A stretch of 64,000 nt of DNA from NCBI GenBank assembly GCA_964354655.1, contig CAYHAL010000004.1, forward strand, positions 6,764-70,763, written 5' to 3'. The notes under the pieces were generated by a model. It was not told where the DNA came from. It saw nothing but the letters and a program-made list of their open reading frames with translations, and searched no databases. Source of the DNA: E44-bin46 sp964354655. GTDB taxonomy: Bacteria; Chloroflexota; Dehalococcoidia; Dehalococcoidales; E44-bin46. The position numbers and the translations under genes were made by a program. This document shows, piece by piece, positions 61,950 through 64,000 of the stretch (position 1 is its first letter; each line of letters starts with the position of its first letter).

Positions 61950-63512
61950 ATGGCTTCCCAAGTTTTTTATCGTAAGTGGCGCCCTCAAACCCTAGCCGAG
62001 GTAGTCGGTCAGGAACCGGTAACCCAGACGCTACGTAATGCCCTCAATAGCGGTCGTGTATCCCACGCCTACCTTTTTTGTGGTCCACGAGGAACCGGTA
62101 AGACTACCACTGGTCGTATCTTGGCTAAGGCAGTAAATTGCCTTACCAACGGCAAGGGTGAACCGTGTAATGCTTGCCCCATATGTCAAGCAATAAGTGA
62201 GGGTCGGGCTCTGGATGTTATAGAAATAGATGCTGCTAGCAATCGCGGCATTGATGACATCCGGGACCTCCGCGAGAAGGTCAACTATGCCCCTAACCAA
62301 GCCCGCTACAAGGTCTATATTATAGACGAAGTCCATATGCTGACTAAAGAAGCCTCTAATGCCCTGTTAAAGACGCTTGAGGAACCGCCACCACACGTTA
62401 TTTTTGTTCTCGCCACCACCGAAGCCCATAAAGTCCTGCCCACCATTCTGTCACGGTGCCAGCGATTCGACTTCCGGCGCATCTCACAAGCCGATACAGT
62501 TTCAAAACTGACCCGTATTTGTAGTCAAGAAGGTATTCACATGGAGCCGGAAGCACTACGGCTCATCGCCAGGAGTGCCACCGGTAGCCTGCGAGACGCC
62601 GAAAACCTATTGGAACAGCTAACTACCTATTATGGCGCTGAGGTCGGACTCCAGCAGGTTCAGGCTATGCTGGGTACCACCGGAGATTGGCGTGTCAAGG
62701 GGGTAGTAAAGCACATTGTAAATAATGATGTCTCTGCCGGGATAGCGACGATAAACAGCGTAAATAGCGATGGCTTAGATTTACGCCAATTCAATCGGGA
62801 ACTGGTGGAATATCTCAGAGGCTTACTCCTAATAAAGACTGGCTCCGACGAAGCTATAGACTTCACTACCGAGGATAAAGCTGAACTGAAGGCGCTAGCC
62901 GCTAAAGCCTCCCTGGCTCAAATATTGAAGGCAGTCAAGCTCTTCGGGCAGCTTGAGTTTGGCTTTGATAACTACTCAACCTTGCCCCTAGAGTTAGCCC
63001 TGGTTGACTGCACCCTAACCCCAGAGGAGGAAAAGGGAGGCCTTGCCCTAGAAGCTGAGCCCGAACTTCGCCAGCCGGTAACAGCCGCGACCACGCCGGT
63101 GGCTCCACCCCAACCAAAAGCCAAACCCGAGCCAACCAACCTCCCCACACCAGAGGCGACTATTACCCCGCCGCAACCAGGTAGGGAAATTGAACAAATA
63201 AGACAAAACTGGAAACAGGTTATTGAGCAAGCCCCAGAAAACGCCAAAAGAACCCCGGCTATCGCTATTCTCAGAAGTGCCGGGGTTAAGCCAATATCAA
63301 TTGAAAACGATACTATAATTTTAGCCTTTAGATATCCATATCATAAGGAGCAAATAGAGAAGCCAGAAAATCAAAGGATAGTCGAAAAAATCATCGGTAA
63401 CTACCTCGGGCGTTCCTGCCATGTGCGCTGTATTTATGAACCGGAAGCTAATCACCTGCTGCGGGCGGCACTAAAGATGGGCGCCCAAATTATTGATGTG
63501 GAGGAGAAATGA
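61950..63512 (+). CDS. dnaX: DNA polymerase III subunits gamma/tau
   Basis: A 520-residue AAA+ clamp-loader subunit. Walker A is GPRGTGKTT with K51, the Zn ligands are in CLTNGKGEPCNACPIC, Walker B is IIDEVHML, and the SRC motif is ILSRCQRF. A Pro-rich linker (TPVAPPQPKAKPEPTNLPTPEATITPP-like) at about 375-405 leads to a short tau-like C-terminal domain. The stop overlaps the next gene's ATG. Confidence 0.96.
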   Translation: MASQVFYRKWRPQTLAEVVGQEPVTQTLRNALNSGRVSHAYLFCGPRGTGKTTTGRILAKAVNCLTNGKGEPCNACPICQAISEGRALDVIEIDAASNRGIDDIRDLREKVNYAPNQARYKVYIIDEVHMLTKEASNALLKTLEEPPPHVIFVLATTEAHKVLPTILSRCQRFDFRRISQADTVSKLTRICSQEGIHMEPEALRLIARSATGSLRDAENLLEQLTTYYGAEVGLQQVQAMLGTTGDWRVKGVVKHIVNNDVSAGIATINSVNSDGLDLRQFNRELVEYLRGLLLIKTGSDEAIDFTTEDKAELKALAAKASLAQILKAVKLFGQLEFGFDNYSTLPLELALVDCTLTPEEEKGGLALEAEPELRQPVTAATTPVAPPQPKAKPEPTNLPTPEATITPPQPGREIEQIRQNWKQVIEQAPENAKRTPAIAILRSAGVKPISIENDTIILAFRYPYHKEQIEKPENQRIVEKIIGNYLGRSCHVRCIYEPEANHLLRAALKMGAQIIDVEEK

Positions 63513-63802
63513 ACCCATCTTTGCTAAGTCAAGCCCGGGAACTTAAATCAAAGCTGGACAAGGCACAAAAAGAGCTAAGCACCACCATAGTAGAAGCCAC
63601 CTCGGGTAAAGGCGCAGTTAAGGTCATTATGAATTGCCAGCAAAAAATACAGTCAATAAAGATTTCACCCCAAGTGATAAACCCTGATAAAGCAGAAGTG
63701 CTGGAGGAATTAGTGTTAAAGGCGGTAACCGAAGCCATTGCCAAATCTCAGAAGGTGGCAGCCAAGTGCCTTGGGGGTATTAAATTCCCAGGGCTAACCT
63801 AA
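63509..63802 (+). CDS. YbaB/EbfC nucleoid-associated protein
   Basis: A 97-residue DNA-binding protein: an N-terminal amphipathic helix (LSQARELKSKLDKAQKEL), the strand VEATSGKGAVKVIMNCQQKIQSIKI-like core and a C-terminal helix LVLKAVTEAIAKSQKVAA. It is a regular neighbour of dnaX and, usually, recR. The ATGA overlap with dnaX indicates translational coupling. Confidence 0.93.
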   Translation: MNPSLLSQARELKSKLDKAQKELSTTIVEATSGKGAVKVIMNCQQKIQSIKISPQVINPDKAEVLEELVLKAVTEAIAKSQKVAAKCLGGIKFPGLT

Positions 63803-64000
63803 ATATAAGACTCCTTATTTAGAAAGAGTTTAAAGGGGCCGATACTAAAAGGAGTGTAAAGAGAGGCTCCGCCTCTCTTATATAATAATTCCCCCCTCCT
63901 TACTCAAAATAGTAGCCAAGGGGAGTTTAAGAGGGGTTTTTTAAACAAGAACTACAGGGGGTGAGGTTGAACCAGGGGCTCATACCTACTACCGAATCGG
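63803..64000. repeat. intergenic hairpin-repeat tract at the window end
   Basis: GAGAGGC-TCC-GCCTCTC at 63861-63877 repeats the arms of the unit at 57144-57160, followed by GGGGTTTTTT near 63935 and GGGGGTGAGGTTG at 63957-63969, which also resembles the tract before pth. Any following gene (recR expected) is outside. Confidence 0.6.

Overview
The window looks like chromosomal DNA from an anaerobic, heterotrophic bacterium, most likely a Dehalococcoidia-type Chloroflexota. That placement is inferred from recognition of protein families: a stand-alone FtsZ/tubulin-like protein, a DUF1015 protein, a large serine recombinase of the kind common in that class, and many CoA- and ferredoxin-dependent enzymes. 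No rRNA gene is present and no database search was possible.

Layout. 0-7 kb holds small housekeeping genes (GYD-domain protein, RRM protein, Ca2+-type P-ATPase), the membrane subunits of a Na+-pumping decarboxylase (an overlooked 45-residue gamma-like subunit plus beta), a PfpI/DJ-1 protein and three tRNA genes (Leu, Arg, Val). 7-19 kb is decayed accessory DNA: a serine recombinase remnant ending inside tRNA-Val, a dead IS3-family element inside a sucC remnant, remnants of other transposases and of a TRAP transporter, and among them an MFS transporter, an acyl-CoA dehydrogenase, a CaiB/BaiF CoA-transferase, an AlkD-like repair protein, a PanB paralogue and a cysteine-hydrolase-fold protein without its catalytic residues. 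18.8-27 kb is the most unusual block: YfhL-like ferredoxin, tungsten aldehyde:ferredoxin oxidoreductase, a complete TRAP transporter (P, Q, M), a cytoplasmic reductive-dehalogenase-like corrinoid/Fe-S protein and a YcaO protein, all on one strand.

27-43 kb is CoA-ester metabolism. A minus-strand pair (PEP-hydrolase-like and Tm-1-like) is followed by a five-gene methylmalonyl-CoA operon (meaB, mutase large and small subunits, epimerase, carboxyltransferase). A plus-strand run then encodes enoyl-CoA hydratase, 3-hydroxybutyryl-CoA dehydrogenase, a 4-hydroxybutyryl-CoA dehydratase homologue with all Fe-S ligands, thiolase, a DUF35 protein and, after an ISL3 remnant, ADP-forming acyl-CoA synthetase. 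Together these could turn 4-hydroxybutyrate, crotonate or succinyl-CoA into acetyl-CoA with ATP made at the last step. A carboxyltransferase (30 kb) and the beta/gamma-like membrane subunits (5 kb) could form a Na+-translocating methylmalonyl-CoA decarboxylase; no biotin carrier gene is visible.

43-47.5 kb is again rearranged: small degenerate genes, a second PanB with a U32-like partner, a truncated transglutaminase-like gene abutting a broken histidine kinase, and half a tRNA-Thr. 47.5-64 kb is a compact housekeeping region (ribF, tyrS, class V aminotransferase, serA, ligA, pth, enolase, gap, FtsZ-like gene, dnaX, ybaB) whose intergenic gaps carry a family of GC-rich hairpin repeats.

The best candidate for an undescribed system is the ferredoxin/AOR/TRAP/RdhA-like/YcaO block. 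Second is the pairing of divergent PanB proteins with unexpected partners.
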